Source: Benincasa hispida
Lineage: Eukaryota > Streptophyta > Magnoliopsida > Cucurbitales > Cucurbitaceae
Direction of reading: 5' to 3'
DNA: 64,000 bases
Assembly: GCF_009727055.1 (NCBI RefSeq)
Contig: NC_052359.1
Coordinates: forward strand, 61,542,649-61,606,648
The position numbers were made by a program, and so were the translations under genes. The stretch's first letter is position 1, and each line of letters starts with the position of its first letter. Positions 25,831 to 37,450 of this stretch are shown here, in pieces. Below the pieces are notes generated by a model. That model did not search any database. It worked only from the letters and a program-made list of their open reading frames with translations, and was not told the DNA's origin.

Positions 25831-25959
25831 TCAGCGCAACAGAAACAGCGCCGTAGCCGAGAGGTTGCACTCCCCAGGTTTCAACTCCAGCCAACAACTA
25901 CTCCACAAGAAATCCGAAACCCTAAGATTGAATCCTCCAATTCGTGCCGTCTCGATCAT
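25831..25959 (-). other. 42-codon upstream ORF before PRT6
   Basis: On the minus strand an ATG at 25959 opens a frame starting M-I-E-T-A-R that ends with TGA at 25831-25833, 31 bases before the PRT6 start. If transcription begins upstream of 25959, ribosomes would meet it first. The peptide resembles nothing I know. It may be chance. Confidence 0.4.
25917..25925 (+). promoter_or_regulatory. telo-box in the PRT6 5' region
   Basis: AAACCCTAA sits on the plus strand 118 bases before the PRT6 start, within the probable 5' leader. Similar boxes occur before TIM9 and in the MYB3R leader. Function inferred. Confidence 0.35.
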
Positions 25960-26961
25960 TCAATCCTCCTGGAACGGTGAATTTCAACACTGAGATTGTC
26001 CTCTTTGCCCCTCCGGCCTCCCAAAAGTTGGGTCTATTCACCAAATTTCAGAACCACGATCAGCGTAAAGAGAAATGAACGTCATCCACATAAAAGTTCA
26101 TCGGGGAAGGTAAGTATAAGTAGGAAAATTGCGTCCAAAGTCGTTGAAATTACAAAAGAAAATGCAAAAACCCTTCGAAGGGAAGTAGTTGATCCTGATC
26201 GTATCTTCTTCGGTTGCGTAACTATTATTCCTTTTTTTCTTTTTTTTCATTTTAATTTTATAAAGTTCATATTTTGTCTCACGCAATGCTTTGAGTCGGT
26301 GAATTGTAATAAAATGACTCTTGTCTGCAACAGCCCAGGCCCATTTCTCATGTTCGCCTGCCTGGCCCACCTCATTCTTTCTATCTCTCTCCTTACAATA
26401 TTAAACCATGTTGATTTTATTTTTATTTTTACTTTTATCTTTTGAGATGAACTTAGACTTGATGATTAATAATAAATGTTCATATTAGTTGAGCTATGAT
26501 CATGTTGGTAATAACGTTGAAATTTAAATAAAGTGAAAGTAATGAGTAGTATGCTTTTTTTTTAATTCAACCATACGTCGGGTGTGATATTTAAAGTCCT
26601 CATTTTTTAGTCGATAATGTAAATTTTATGCTAACCGAGTTATGCTCGTGTTGGTCATAGTGATTTTTGTAACCTTCCTTTATTTTTTCTTTTCTCTTTT
26701 TTTTCATTACTATAACTATTGACATGGAGATTTTAGATCTGCCCTTGGGGAAAGAAGCATGTGTTAAAACTATGCTCAAGTCGATTGCTTTGTTTACTTG
26801 TCAAGAATTAGAATGAACTACCATCGAAGTGACAATGTTTTTCTTTGTTGTATGAGTCACTTTTCATGTATCTCAATTCATCTTAAATATTAATAATAAT
26901 TTGAATAAATTACAAGTTTTGTCATTATGAGATATCTAATTACTCATTTGTCCATAACAAG
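25960..26961. other. PRT6 upstream region, no gene
   Basis: It should hold the PRT6 promoter. The plus strand is open at 25996-26445, but that frame has no ATG at its start and no family match. Past 26220 the DNA is AT-rich with T runs. Confidence 0.4.
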
Positions 26962-27310
26962 TGGTATCAGAGTCGTATCCCTATGTAGTTATGTCAATAA
27001 AATTATCGAGTGTCAAACAGTAAGTGGTGAGCCACGAAAGTTATGGTCAATTGTGGAGATTCGTGGTTGAGCTTTATTGGATTAACGGTGTGCTCCAAAG
27101 AAAATGAGTTTGCCTAAATAAAAGTTAGATAGATATAGATGACTACTCGAGAGGAGGTTCAGCGGTCCCTCTGTTCGAGGGGATGATTGTTAGGAATATG
27201 ATCAATTTTAAAGTCCAACATTTGCTAGATAAATAGGTGATTATGGATATACAAAAGGATGATAACTATTTATAATGATATGAGACATATATAAAGAACA
27301 TTGTCCCAAT
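26962..27310 (+). mobile_element. TRIM-like miniature LTR retrotransposon remnant
   Basis: A primer-binding site TGGTATCAGAGTC (26962-26974) matches the complement of initiator Met tRNA. It is followed by 214 noncoding bases that end in a purine-rich TTCGAGGGGATGATT and then TGTTAGGAATATG at 27189, a typical LTR start. Tiny internal regions with a primer site, a TTCGAGGGGA tract and a TGTTxGGA LTR are the hallmark of plant TRIM elements. I could not find a matching 5' LTR, so it is a decayed or partial copy. The right end is approximate. Confidence 0.55.
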
Positions 27311-28409
27311 ATAACATGAATATTTATTATCATCAAAACAAATATGATACAAGCTCGTAAAGCTAATAACATTAACATAAACTCTTCCTTGCTAATAATT
27401 TCACCCCTTTGTACTTGTAACTTTGTAATGGAATGTCCCTAAAAGGAAAAACAATATAAATAATCGTAATAATAATGTAGAAAGGTTAGCACGTTACCCG
27501 CCTCAATTTTCCTTTTTCTTTTTAATTTGCTTGTCAACTTGTAACTTAACCAAATTTGTTTCACGAAAACTATTTCTTTCAATGTAGTTTTTTATAATGT
27601 ACTTCTACTTTCTTAATTTGTTTGGATGTTTTGACGATAGAATTGTCAACTTTTGACCAATTGAAACTCTAGATGCAAATTAATTGTTAGGAGAATATGA
27701 ACGCAAATTAATAATAATTTGGTTTTGCTCTATTATTGTTATTATTATTATTATTATTAATAATTCAATAACATGGAAAACTAGAGTGAACATCTAACAT
27801 TACAATAGTTGTCAATATCTTAATCACTTAAAAACTAAATTAAAGTTTATTTATTTTAGGTGACAAGTAGTAGTTAAGATAATCGATTATATATGAAAAT
27901 CATCCTGACAAAATTTTTATACGCAACAAAAAGAACAAAATATTATGTATAAGAAATTTTATAAGGATAATCTTCATATACATAACAATTGCTAATAAGT
28001 TTATTTTCATAACCGATTAAAATTTACTCAATAAATTTATTAGAAAAAAAGTATTAAATGTGTAGTCAACAATATGGTTTCATATACATTATACATTTTC
28101 TTAGATAGGACATTAGAACTATTGTCTTTAGCGTGATATTTTGTGTTTAGTATTAGTAATATTTAAATATGTTATTATAAAAAATATTAGGCACGGAATA
28201 AATTATGCATCCAATAGCATGAGAAGTTGAAAACATTATCTATTTCAAAAATAGGTAATTGAATGCTATGCAATATGACAAACCACCCCCAACAAATTTT
28301 ATATTACATCATGAAAGTGGTTGGAAAGTTAGTTAATTATTGGTGTTCATACACATTGATATTTTATGGGCTTATTCAAACTTTTATTATTATAATCCTT
28401 TTTTTTATA

Positions 28410-28411
<2 letters not shown>
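27311..28411. other. AT-rich intergenic DNA
   Basis: No gene. It includes a short ATT/TTA repeat at about 27729-27762. Nothing else stands out. Confidence 0.5.

Positions 28412-28469
<58 letters not shown>
28412..28469 (+). repeat. (TTA)n microsatellite
   Basis: An uninterrupted TTA/ATT trinucleotide run of 58 bases, the longest simple repeat in the window. The long tyrosine/isoleucine frame across it is an artefact. An ambiguous base lies just after it at 28498. Confidence 0.95.
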
Positions 28470-28582
28470 CATATTTTGGACATTTATNATAGGTATGAAA
28501 ATTTAAACCTTTAGCTTCAAGGAATGGGTATATACTAATTACCGCTAAGGTATGCTTACTTTAGCTATTTAAAATATTTTAA

Positions 28583-28816
28583 GGACATGTTTGAGAGTAA
28601 TTCTAGAATGGTAAGATCATTTTTTTCATTTTTGAAATTATTTAAAAATATGTCTTTAATAATTTCAAACCAATTTTAACACCGTGAAAAGTATATTTAA
28701 AAATATAAAAATTAATATTAAATTAATTTTGAGAGATTAAAAGTGTATTTTAGAGTGATTAAAAACATAACCAAAATAACTTTAAATGTTTCAAAATCAC
28801 TCTCAAACACATGTAC
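28583..28816. mobile_element. PIF/Harbinger-like MITE
   Basis: A 234-base noncoding element with terminal inverted repeats: left GGACATGTTTGAGAGTAATT, right end reading on the other strand GTACATGTGTTTGAGAGTGA. It is flanked by TAA at 28580-28582 and 28817-28819, the three-base duplication typical of PIF/Harbinger elements. The interior is AT-rich. It carries no transposase and would depend on one elsewhere. Confidence 0.7.
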
Positions 28817-28819
28817 TAA

Positions 28820-31319
28820 TACGGTGTAACATAAGATGATTTGAAATATAACTATTTTTAATTGTTAAAATGAATATAGCTCAAGAAGAGTTGATGTATA
28901 CTCTTTCTCTCGAAGTTGGAGATTTAAATCTTCATGTCACACTCATGATATTAAAAAGGACTTATTTTAATTTGAGAGATAAATCGCTTTATGATAGGAT
29001 CGAATTTAATTACTAAAGAGAAGTAAAAGTTCAAGATTATGAGAATATTTTAATTCCTTAAGACCATGACTATTAATTTGTTCACATTAATACGAATGAA
29101 ATTTCCTATAATGTATCTCATTATATCTTAGCAGTCAAATTCTGAAATTTCTTTAAATAATTTATTTAAAAACACTTATATATTGTAGCGTAGATAAAAA
29201 GTTCAAGATTTTGATAATAGAATATTTTTATTCCCACGTTAATACGAATGAATTTTACGACTTTTGACTCTCGCTAGTAGGGTGTTCATCAAAACCGACG
29301 AAACCAATTGAAGATCCAACTATTTATATAACACGTACACACAAAATATAAATCTAAATTGAACCAAATCATTATTACGTATATTATAAAACTGAATCGT
29401 TTATGCTATTTAAAACCGAATCGAATCGAATTAATTATATATATAAAATCGAAAACCAACCGACCCTACTCGCTATCATCTTGGTGGATGCTCTTGAATT
29501 GCTTTAAATATTTTATTTAATAAATTACTTATACTCGAAAAGTTAAATTATAAATTTAGTTCTTATGTTTTAGAGATAAAACTAGAATTCCGTCCCAGTT
29601 GTTTATAATCAAATTTTAGTTTGTCTGGTTTCATAAGATCCAACAAAATAATTCATATCGTAGAGACTATTTATAAGGGTTTTACCAAATCATAAATACT
29701 AAATTCTAATTTTTGTAATTCAGTGAGACCAAATGTGTAATTTAATCTCAAACATGAATATAACTATAACCTACATTTGGAAAATGTCATTACACTTAGG
29801 TCACGTTAATAAATCAATGATAATTTGAAAAGTGGACCTCATTTGATTATTTACTTGTGTTCTGCATCCGTGAGCCCACTTCCAAATCTGTAATAGAAAA
29901 ACACAAAATGATTGATAAGCGAAGTGTGCTCAATCCAATTGTAAGATAGCGATAACAGTAAATTTGACAAAATTCATAATTTTAAGTAAACGCCATCATA
30001 ATAAATCTAATTACATTTGTGATTGTGGTCTGTTACAATAGATATCAATGAAATTTCATTACGATTGCACTAATTTTCGTTACGAATTGGTAAATGTGGT
30101 CGTAGTTCATATTATGACCAAGAATGTGCATGGTTTGACTCGATCCAATTTTGGACAAAACTATAGATCAAATCAAGGTACTCGATTTATAAGAGGGAAG
30201 AACCGTGAAAAAATGGTATACGTCGATTTCGATTTGTGAACCGTTGATTCGATTTTAAACCAATTTTTCCTTTTATTTTTCTTTTTTTTTAGCGTCTCCC
30301 CCTGAAGATGAAGACGCCTATTTAAAAAGAATGGCATTAAGCATACGATGCTTAAAAAATTTCAGAAAAACAAAACCTCTTACAGTTATGATTACTGAAC
30401 TTGAAAAAATGTACACTAAAAAACATATGGTTTTATGATTTTATTGAAGAAAAATAATATAATCTTAAATTGTATGTGTTTGTTGTGCAAAGTTGAGTTG
30501 AATTGGTAATTATTATCTATGTTTGGTGTGCATTGAATTTGAAAGTCTGTATTTAGATGTAAAGTTGAATTAGGGTATCTAATGCAATTTTTGTAAATGA
30601 GATTGTTTTTTGTTTTTTTCTCTTTGACATTGTTGATTAATTTTCAACTATATACCTATTTTATCAACCCTTTTATGACATAAACTGGAAAAACTCTATT
30701 TTTTTAAATTTGTAAAACATAACAGATTTTTTTCGACATTCTTTTAAGAAAAATTGTAAAAACTCTAATTCTCTTCAATCGGTTACCATAAAAAACATGT
30801 CAAATTGCAACTCAATTACTTATGAATTGGTATATTGTATGTACGTATATTGAATCTTTCTAACTTAACATTATTATAAAAAATTGACATGTTATAAACA
30901 TAAACATTGAATAACTGGATAACTTAGTTTATGTTTATATAATATGGATCGTATATGTCAAACTGAAATTGTACATAGAATAATTACTTTAATGATGATG
31001 AGAATGTGATAGTGTAGTACAGTTACATTCTTCTGAACATCACAAAAATTATACCAAATGACTGAACATATGGCCGTTCCAAAAAACAAATCGACAAAAT
31101 ATTGTTTTTGGGTTGAAATATTAGTCGGTCAATCTAGTGGGTCCAAACAAGTAGGCGTGTGTAGTACCGTAGCCCTTTCTCTTCCAGTACAGTGAGGAAG
31201 AGGTCCGTCTTTTGTATGTCTGTGCCAATTATATCAATTAGGTCGCATCTATCATCCTAAGTCAGCCATTCAATACCAAATATGGCCTAAATTATCTCCT
31301 TTCGATGTCCAAATTCCAA
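28820..31319. other. AT-rich intergenic DNA
   Basis: No gene. About 29278-29475 has AACCGA-type words near both ends (GGGTGTTCATC on the left, CCAACCGACCCTA on the right), which look like a decayed relative of the hAT-like MITE at 31744. The 63-codon frame at 30048-30239 has no recognisable domain. A CT-rich stretch sits near 30255-30290. Confidence 0.4.
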
Positions 31320-31456
31320 CTCATATATCTCAGTTTGCCACACAACGAGTCTGCCCATATGCGTTGACTACATATCAGTGGTTGCCACACAATGTGGTTT
31401 TAGTCAATGATTTCATATTTCTCGGTTTGCCACACAATGTGGTTTTAGTCAAAATT
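31320..31456 (+). repeat. 45-47-bp tandem repeat, three copies
   Basis: The phrase TTGCCACACAA starts at 31335, 31382 and 31427. The last two copies share 26 identical bases including the palindrome CCACACAATGTGG, and the sequence before each copy is also related. No coding frame. Confidence 0.75.
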
Positions 31457-31743
31457 TGAGGGATAAAATTTTGGAAAAAGTTATAGAATGAAAATTTAAT
31501 ATATACGAAAATTTATAACTAGCCAAAATAAATTCTAGAAAGTCCCTTGTATCTCACACCAAAAAAAAAAAAAAAAAAATTGATTGTTGAAAACCTTTTT
31601 TCTCATATTAGAAAATAATGATGGAAAATTTGAAACTTTGATTCCGGTTAAAAGCAATTTCAAGCCCTGTTAAAAAGCAATTTTAAGAATTTTTAAATTT
31701 TATTCCTATGCTTATGATATTGAAAAGGTACTACTATGCTTAT

Positions 31744-32219
31744 CAGGGATGTACATAAAAGCACATTGGACCGATCGAAACAGATTGAATTAAGGTCGGT
31801 CGGTTGTCGATTTTCCTAACAAAAAAGAAAAAAGAAAATCGTCTGACCAACCGTATATTAGAAATTTTTTTTTAAATAAATATAAAAGCATACTCACTAC
31901 CATCAACTCAAGCTCAAACCTACTATTTTAATATTGATTTATTATTATTTTTTTTATGTTGCCTAATTTTCAAAATCTACTACATGATTGATTTAATTTT
32001 TCATAAGAAAATGATTGATTTAAAATTTTAAAAGTTGGAGATTATATTAACCTAATGATAACACTTCATCATTCATCTTTTCTTTTCATTCACCTTTGGC
32101 TTTGTTAAAAAAAAAAAAAAAAGGCCAAACCGACCAACCGGACCGATGGTCGATTGAATTTCACACTTTTTTGGTCGAATTTTGGTGGCGATTTTGGGAT
32201 TAACCGATGTACACCCCTA
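31744..32219. mobile_element. hAT-like MITE with 8-bp target duplication
   Basis: The element begins CAGGGATGTACAT and its other end, read on the opposite strand, begins TAGGGGTGTACAT, an imperfect 13-base inverted repeat (11 match). Next to each end are related ACCGA/CGGT-rich blocks. ATGCTTAT occurs at 31736-31743 and again at 32220-32227, as expected for the 8-base duplication made by hAT elements. The interior is AT-rich and noncoding. A caution is that ATGCTTAT-like words are frequent in the local flank. Confidence 0.65.
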
Positions 32220-32227
32220 ATGCTTAT

Positions 32228-32829
32228 TCCTATGCTTATACTTTCTTTACCATGGAATTTATGCCATATTAGAATACATGTAACTTTCCTTCAGAATTGG
32301 TCTCCATTCATTCATGTTTTTTTTATATTTACAAATATTTTAATGAAGATTAATTTCATGTATCTATAGCTATTTTTTATATAAATAAATTTTTTATTCT
32401 ATACAGATTTGAAATGTACTTTTTAATTTAGCAGAAAGTTGTCAGATAAAATAAAATAAATATGGAATGAACCAAACTAAAATTATAAATAGAATTCTAA
32501 ATTGAAATTTAGAGATTGAAAATTAAAATAAACCTCAAACTATTTATAATAAATCAAAATCCATAACTAAATAGTCCCAAACAATGTCAATATACAAGTG
32601 AAAACAAAACCATAATACATTACAAATGTTCACCAATTCAAGCAACAAACAATAGACTATGACAAAGATCATTCCAAATGTAAAATTTATAAATCTCAAA
32701 CTAGTTACTAAAGGTATGTTCGATTAGTTTGGGCCCTACATGGAAGAAAAAGAAGTGTAGTTAGACCATAGGATAGATCAATACGATTAAAGTAGAAACA
32801 AAATATACTAGATTATACTATTACAAAAG
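32228..32829. other. AT-rich spacer before the retrotransposon nest
   Basis: No gene. The 3' LTR of the minus-strand copia element C1 should start here but cannot be recognised, so C1 is probably truncated near 32830. Confidence 0.4.
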
Positions 32830-33240
32830 TACACAAAACAAGAACTAGTGTATGATATGCACCCAGTACAAAATCTTCCACTTGCCCTAGACTAGATGTG
32901 GCATGTCCAGTAGACTCATACTCTGCAGGTGACCCTCAAATACCTTAGCCATGAAGGCCTTCGTAAATGGATCAGCAACGCTGTGCGCTGAAGCTATATG
33001 CGTGACGATCACGTTCCCTCGATGCACAATCTCTCAAAGGAGATGATACTTTCGCTCTATATGCTTCCCATGTTTGTGACTCCTAGGCTCTTGGAAATTG
33101 ACCACGACACCACTATTATCACAATAAAAGGTGATGAACTTTGACATATCTGGAACCACTTCCAGATCAGTCAGAAATTTCCTGAGCCACACAGTTTCCT
33201 TAGCTTCCTTGGAAGCTTCACAAGCTGCTACATACTCACC

Positions 33241-34526
33241 TTACACGAGCATGTAGATTTCCTTGATTTCCTTGGAAGCTTCACAAGTAGATTTCCTTGA
33301 ATTCTTATCAATTTGGAAATTAAAATCTGTGTATCCTGTAAGGATCAAATACTTTGAACCATACACGAGCATGTAGTCTCTCGTTCTCCGAAGATACTTC
33401 AGGATGTTCTTAACGATGGTCCAGTGATCAAATCTTAGATTAGATTGATATCTACTTACTATCCCCATTACATAGTAGATGTCAGGTTTAGTATATAACA
33501 TTGCATACATCAGGCAACCAACAACCGATGCATAAGGGACCCGTCTCATTTCCTCAACCTTTTGAGGTGTCTTAGGACACTGTTCCTTAGACAAAATAAC
33601 TCCATGTCTGAAAAAGAGCAAACCTCTCTTGGAGTTATGCATAAAAAACTTGACAAACATCTTCTCAATATATGATGCCTGAGATAAGGCCAGCGTTTTG
33701 TTCTTTCGATATCTAAAGATCTAAACGCCCAGAACAAACTGTGCTTCTCCCAATTCTTTCATTTGGATGCTAGCCAATTTTTAATTTCAGTCAATAGACC
33801 TACATCATTCTCAATGAGTAGGATATCGTTCATATACAACACAAGAAAAGCTACTGAATCGTTGATGATTCTCATGTAAACACAAGGCTCATCGACATTC
33901 TGATCAAAGCAATAAGAATTGATCGCAATATCAAATATTGTATTCCAAGATCGAGAAGCTTGCTTCAATTCATAAATGGACCGATTAAGCTTGGAAACCT
34001 TTTGCTTTTAACCTTGGGTTATAAATCCCTCAGGCTGCTCCATATATATGGTCTCCTCAAGATTGCCATTTAGAAAAGCAGTCTTGACGTCCATTTGTCA
34101 AATCTCATAGTCATAATATGAGGCGATGGACAAAAGTATCTAGATAGACTTCAACATGGCAATAGGTGATAAAGTTTTCCCATAGTTGACTCCCTCGACT
34201 TGGGTATAACCCTTTGCCATAAGTCTATCCTTGAAGGTTTGCATCTTTCTATCAGTACCTCATTTTCTCTTGTAAATCCATTTTCAACCTATAGATGTAA
34301 CCCCATCAAGTTGATCTACAAGATCCCAAATTGAATTGAAGTACATAGACTCCATTTCGAGATTCATAGCTTTGATCCACTCATTTTTGTCAACATCCTC
34401 CATTGCTTTCTTGTAAGACAGTGGATCCTCAACATTACCATCAGCTATGACAGCTAGGGTTTCCATTAAACCCATAATACGAATAGGTGGGTTCGCAACC
34501 CTCCCACTACATCGAGCCTCCCTCAA
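33241..34526 (-). pseudogene. C1 reverse transcriptase/RNase H pseudogene
   Basis: Minus-strand pieces resemble copia RVT_2: MKQASRSWNTIFDIAINSY, then the catalytic box as LYMNDILLIEND, and further on PYASVVGCLMYAMLYTKPDI and GYTDFNFQIDKNSRKST of the RNase H linker. The catalytic box should read YVDD; the first aspartate is asparagine here, which would abolish activity. Several stops and frameshifts separate the pieces. Confidence 0.8.
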
Positions 34527-34597
34527 CGTTTGATGTGGATGTAACTTACTAGATGAACCAACTTCAACACTCTTGTTGAGGTATTGGGCTCTTCAAC

Positions 34598-35703
34598 TGT
34601 TGGGGTTGATGCCCTAAATCTCGTAGAGTCCTGTAGTTTGTAAACACTTATATGAACAAACTATTTGTGAAGTAATAATATGAGATATTTTATTCACTAC
34701 GGTCTATGAAATATGAGATATTTTAGTTGCATTAACCACAAACAAATAAACTAAGATCTCTGGTTATCGTTGTAACTTAAGCATGTACATGGAGACATAC
34801 AAGTGGATCATGCTTTAAGTGTTAACCTAAATGGTCTATAGTATATAGATAAAAGAGGGAAACCTTATCCTGGTGACGCTACGAGTGTGGCCTGCTTTGT
34901 AGATATTACAAGTGTTGTAAAGTGTTACAAATGGTTTGATCCTGACCATTCATGTATTAGACATGTGAGCAGGGATGCTCTATACAAAGGAGTTTGTATA
35001 AAATCGGACCACAAAATGTTTAGCCTTGTTATATAACATCGTTCATGACAAAGACTTTCATTTCACTAGAATGACCATAGGTAATATGACCTTAATCCTA
35101 AGTGAGTTGGGAACTCCTTCCTATGAGGGCGATTCTTTGATTTGCATACGAGTGACCAGATCGCCGTCTCAAACCTACCACTTTGGGGATTCGTTTAATT
35201 AGGAGATGGGAACTCAGCTATACAAGACGAAATTCACTCCTTCCCTGACGCAGGGGTAAGTAGATAAATTGCTCCTTTAAGGGCTGATTCTAGGGTTTGT
35301 ACATTGTGGGGTCACACCTTCTCTTTGCCCGAGAAGTGTTTACTCATAGTAGGACTATGATGTATTGTTCATTGGAGGAATCAGTGGTACTTAAGGAGTT
35401 AGATGTGATTACAGGGGGAAAACGATAAATTGGTCTAACTGTATTTACGAGTAATTTATGAAAGGTCATCGTATTATTGATTGTTATATCCAATGGACAT
35501 AGAAATATATATGTAGCGCGAAAAGTGCAATTGTCGATCTTTAGTGGAGTGCTCGACAGTTAACAGATAGTGGATATTGTGATTAAAGAGTTTAGTTAGT
35601 TATTCACGTAACGTTGGAGCTTCAAGCTACATGTTCATAAGGTCTCCTTGGTAGCTCAATGGATTCATGTTGAGAATCAGTTTGGATAACATTAATTCCT
35701 TCA
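34598..35703 (+). mobile_element. internally deleted copia LTR inserted in C1
   Basis: The plus strand starts TGTTGGGGTTGATGCCCTAA and ends ATTAATTCCTTCA, the two ends of the copia LTR family seen elsewhere here (about 1.8-2.1 kb when complete). After GAGAATCAGTTTGG it jumps to the terminal bases, so most of the 3' half is deleted. It lies opposite to C1. TTCAAC flanks both sides (34592-34597 and 35700-35705), but the right copy overlaps the LTR end, so the duplication is uncertain. Confidence 0.7.
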
Positions 35704-37450
35704 ACAGGGTTCGATTTCTCTTTTTTTATACACCATTCTGTTGAGGTATACCGGGTGCTGATAGTTGGGATACAATTCCATGCTCTATCAAATAGCCTTG
35801 GAATTTCATGATGTTGATCCAACTTCTGCGACTACGGCATAGCCTTGTACTCCTTGAACTTTTCAAGGGCTTCAGACTTATGTTGCATTAAATAAATATA
35901 CCCATATCTAGAATATTCATCAATAAAAGTGATTAAATATTCAAACCCTTCTCTTGTCTTAACATTCATTGGACCACAAAGGTCTGAATGTACAAGCTCT
36001 AAGGGTTTTTTGGCCCTGTGACCTTTTCTAGTAAAAGATCTTTTAGTCATTTTACCTATAAAGCATGACTCACATACATGTAAAGAATTTTCTTCTAACT
36101 TGATTAGAAGTCTATTCTTAACCAGTCTCTCAATCCAATTGAGATTTATGTGTCCTAATATTAAGTGCCAAAGATGGGCATTTTCTTTAGGAGAAGTTTT
36201 CTGTCTTTTATTCTGAGTTACCGCAATTTTATTCTGTCTTTAAGAGAGCTTTAGTTGCTAATAGTCTTAGCACATATCGTTTATCCTTCAGTTTAACAGA
36301 ACAAATTTTAATACCATTTTTGTAAATAAACACTTTATTTATATTAAAAGATAAAGTGTATTTTTGTTCATGAAGACACTTTATAGAAATTAAGTTCCTC
36401 TTTAGATCAGGAACTATATATACATTTTCTAACCAAATATATATTTTCTGTAGAGTAAACCGGAGTCCTCCCACTGCCCTCACAGAGACAACGTGTCCAA
36501 TTCCTACATGCATCGACGCATCGTCATCTCACCAGGTGTCAGCTGCTGCCAGGAACCAATTTCCTAATATGAAAAACAAATATGGTTAGTGGCCATAAAT
36601 TTATTATCTAGGTCGAATTATCATTCTCCATTAAACAAGTCTCCGATACAAGTAAATCGCATTTACCTTGCTTGGCCTTCTTCTTTTCTGCCAAGTACTT
36701 GGGACAATTCCTTCTCTAATATCCCTCCTGGTTGCAATGGAAACACATTCCCTTTACAGCCTCAGCCTTCTTGTCCTTTTAGGCAGCAACTGGTATATTA
36801 GCTTTCTCCTTTCCACCTTTCTTCTTCTTCCATTTTTTAGTGCCAGAAGAGGAAGGTACAAACTTAGTTCCAGAGGTCAAAGCTTTGTAGAACTTTTTGG
36901 AGGACGAGGCAACATTTACCTCACCCTTTTGTTCCGTGACTTTCATCAAGGATTGGAAAGTCTATAGCTCGTTGAGTAAGGTGACCAAGTTGTAGTCAAT
37001 CCTATTCATAACAGCATTACTATGGAATTGTAGGAAACTTTCAGGTAAATTTTCTAGAATGAGGCTAACCTGACTGGCCTCATCAATGATAGAGCGTTCA
37101 TCTCAGCCACATTGAAGTGGACCATCATATTCAGAACTTGTTCTCAAACAAAGGCCCCTTTTTGCATACAGGTATTGAAGATCTCATGATCCCATGTGCA
37201 GTGAGCATGGACTCATGCTTCTTGGCCAAGACTTCAGAAAGGCTTGTCAATATATACGCTCAGACCTTTTCATTTTCCCGTACCCAACGCTCATATGCCT
37301 CCCAACGTTTCAAGTGGCATTTTGAGCTGGGCTGGAGGGCATTCCTCCAACAGGACAAATCATAAGTTATCGATGATCAGAACTATATTGATTGTGTTTT
37401 TCCATGGGATGTAATTGTCACCAGTTAATTTTTCAGCGTTGAGCATCTTT
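35704..37450 (-). pseudogene. C1 integrase, protease and gag pseudogene
   Basis: On the minus strand 35832-36050 reads KGHRAKKPLELVHSDLCGPM and FIDEYSRYGYIYLMQHKSEA, the copia integrase N-terminal part. 36229-36513 is the segment before it (ISIKCLHEQKYTLSF). The gag part further right is recognisable by similarity to C2 only. Plus-strand open frames at 36589-36967 are its antisense shadows. Confidence 0.7.

Larger units (their letters stand above)
32830..37450 (-). mobile_element. Ty1/copia element C1, internal coding region (interrupted)
   Basis: Minus-strand copia polyprotein, decayed. From its 3' side: RNase H end (about 32880-33240), reverse transcriptase (33241-34526), a foreign LTR (34598-35703), integrase and pre-integrase zinc region (35704-36240), protease region (36240-36560) and gag (about 36580-37450). 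The leader continues to 43068. Compared with sister copy C2, about 430 bases of integrase are missing where the LTR lies. The outermost and therefore probably oldest of the four nested copia elements. Confidence 0.8.

Noticed and set aside
25996..26445. 149-codon plus-strand frame divergent to PRT6 with a good splice donor (GGGAAG/GTAAGT)
   Set aside because: It lacks an ATG at its start, shows no family match, and the part after the donor becomes T-rich. Probably promoter sequence.
28263..28514. 83-codon frame with a long tyrosine run
   Set aside because: Translation of a (TTA)n microsatellite, containing an ambiguous base.
36589..37365. Three plus-strand frames of 70-99 codons
   Set aside because: Antisense to copia C1 gag; not seen as proteins in any family I know.
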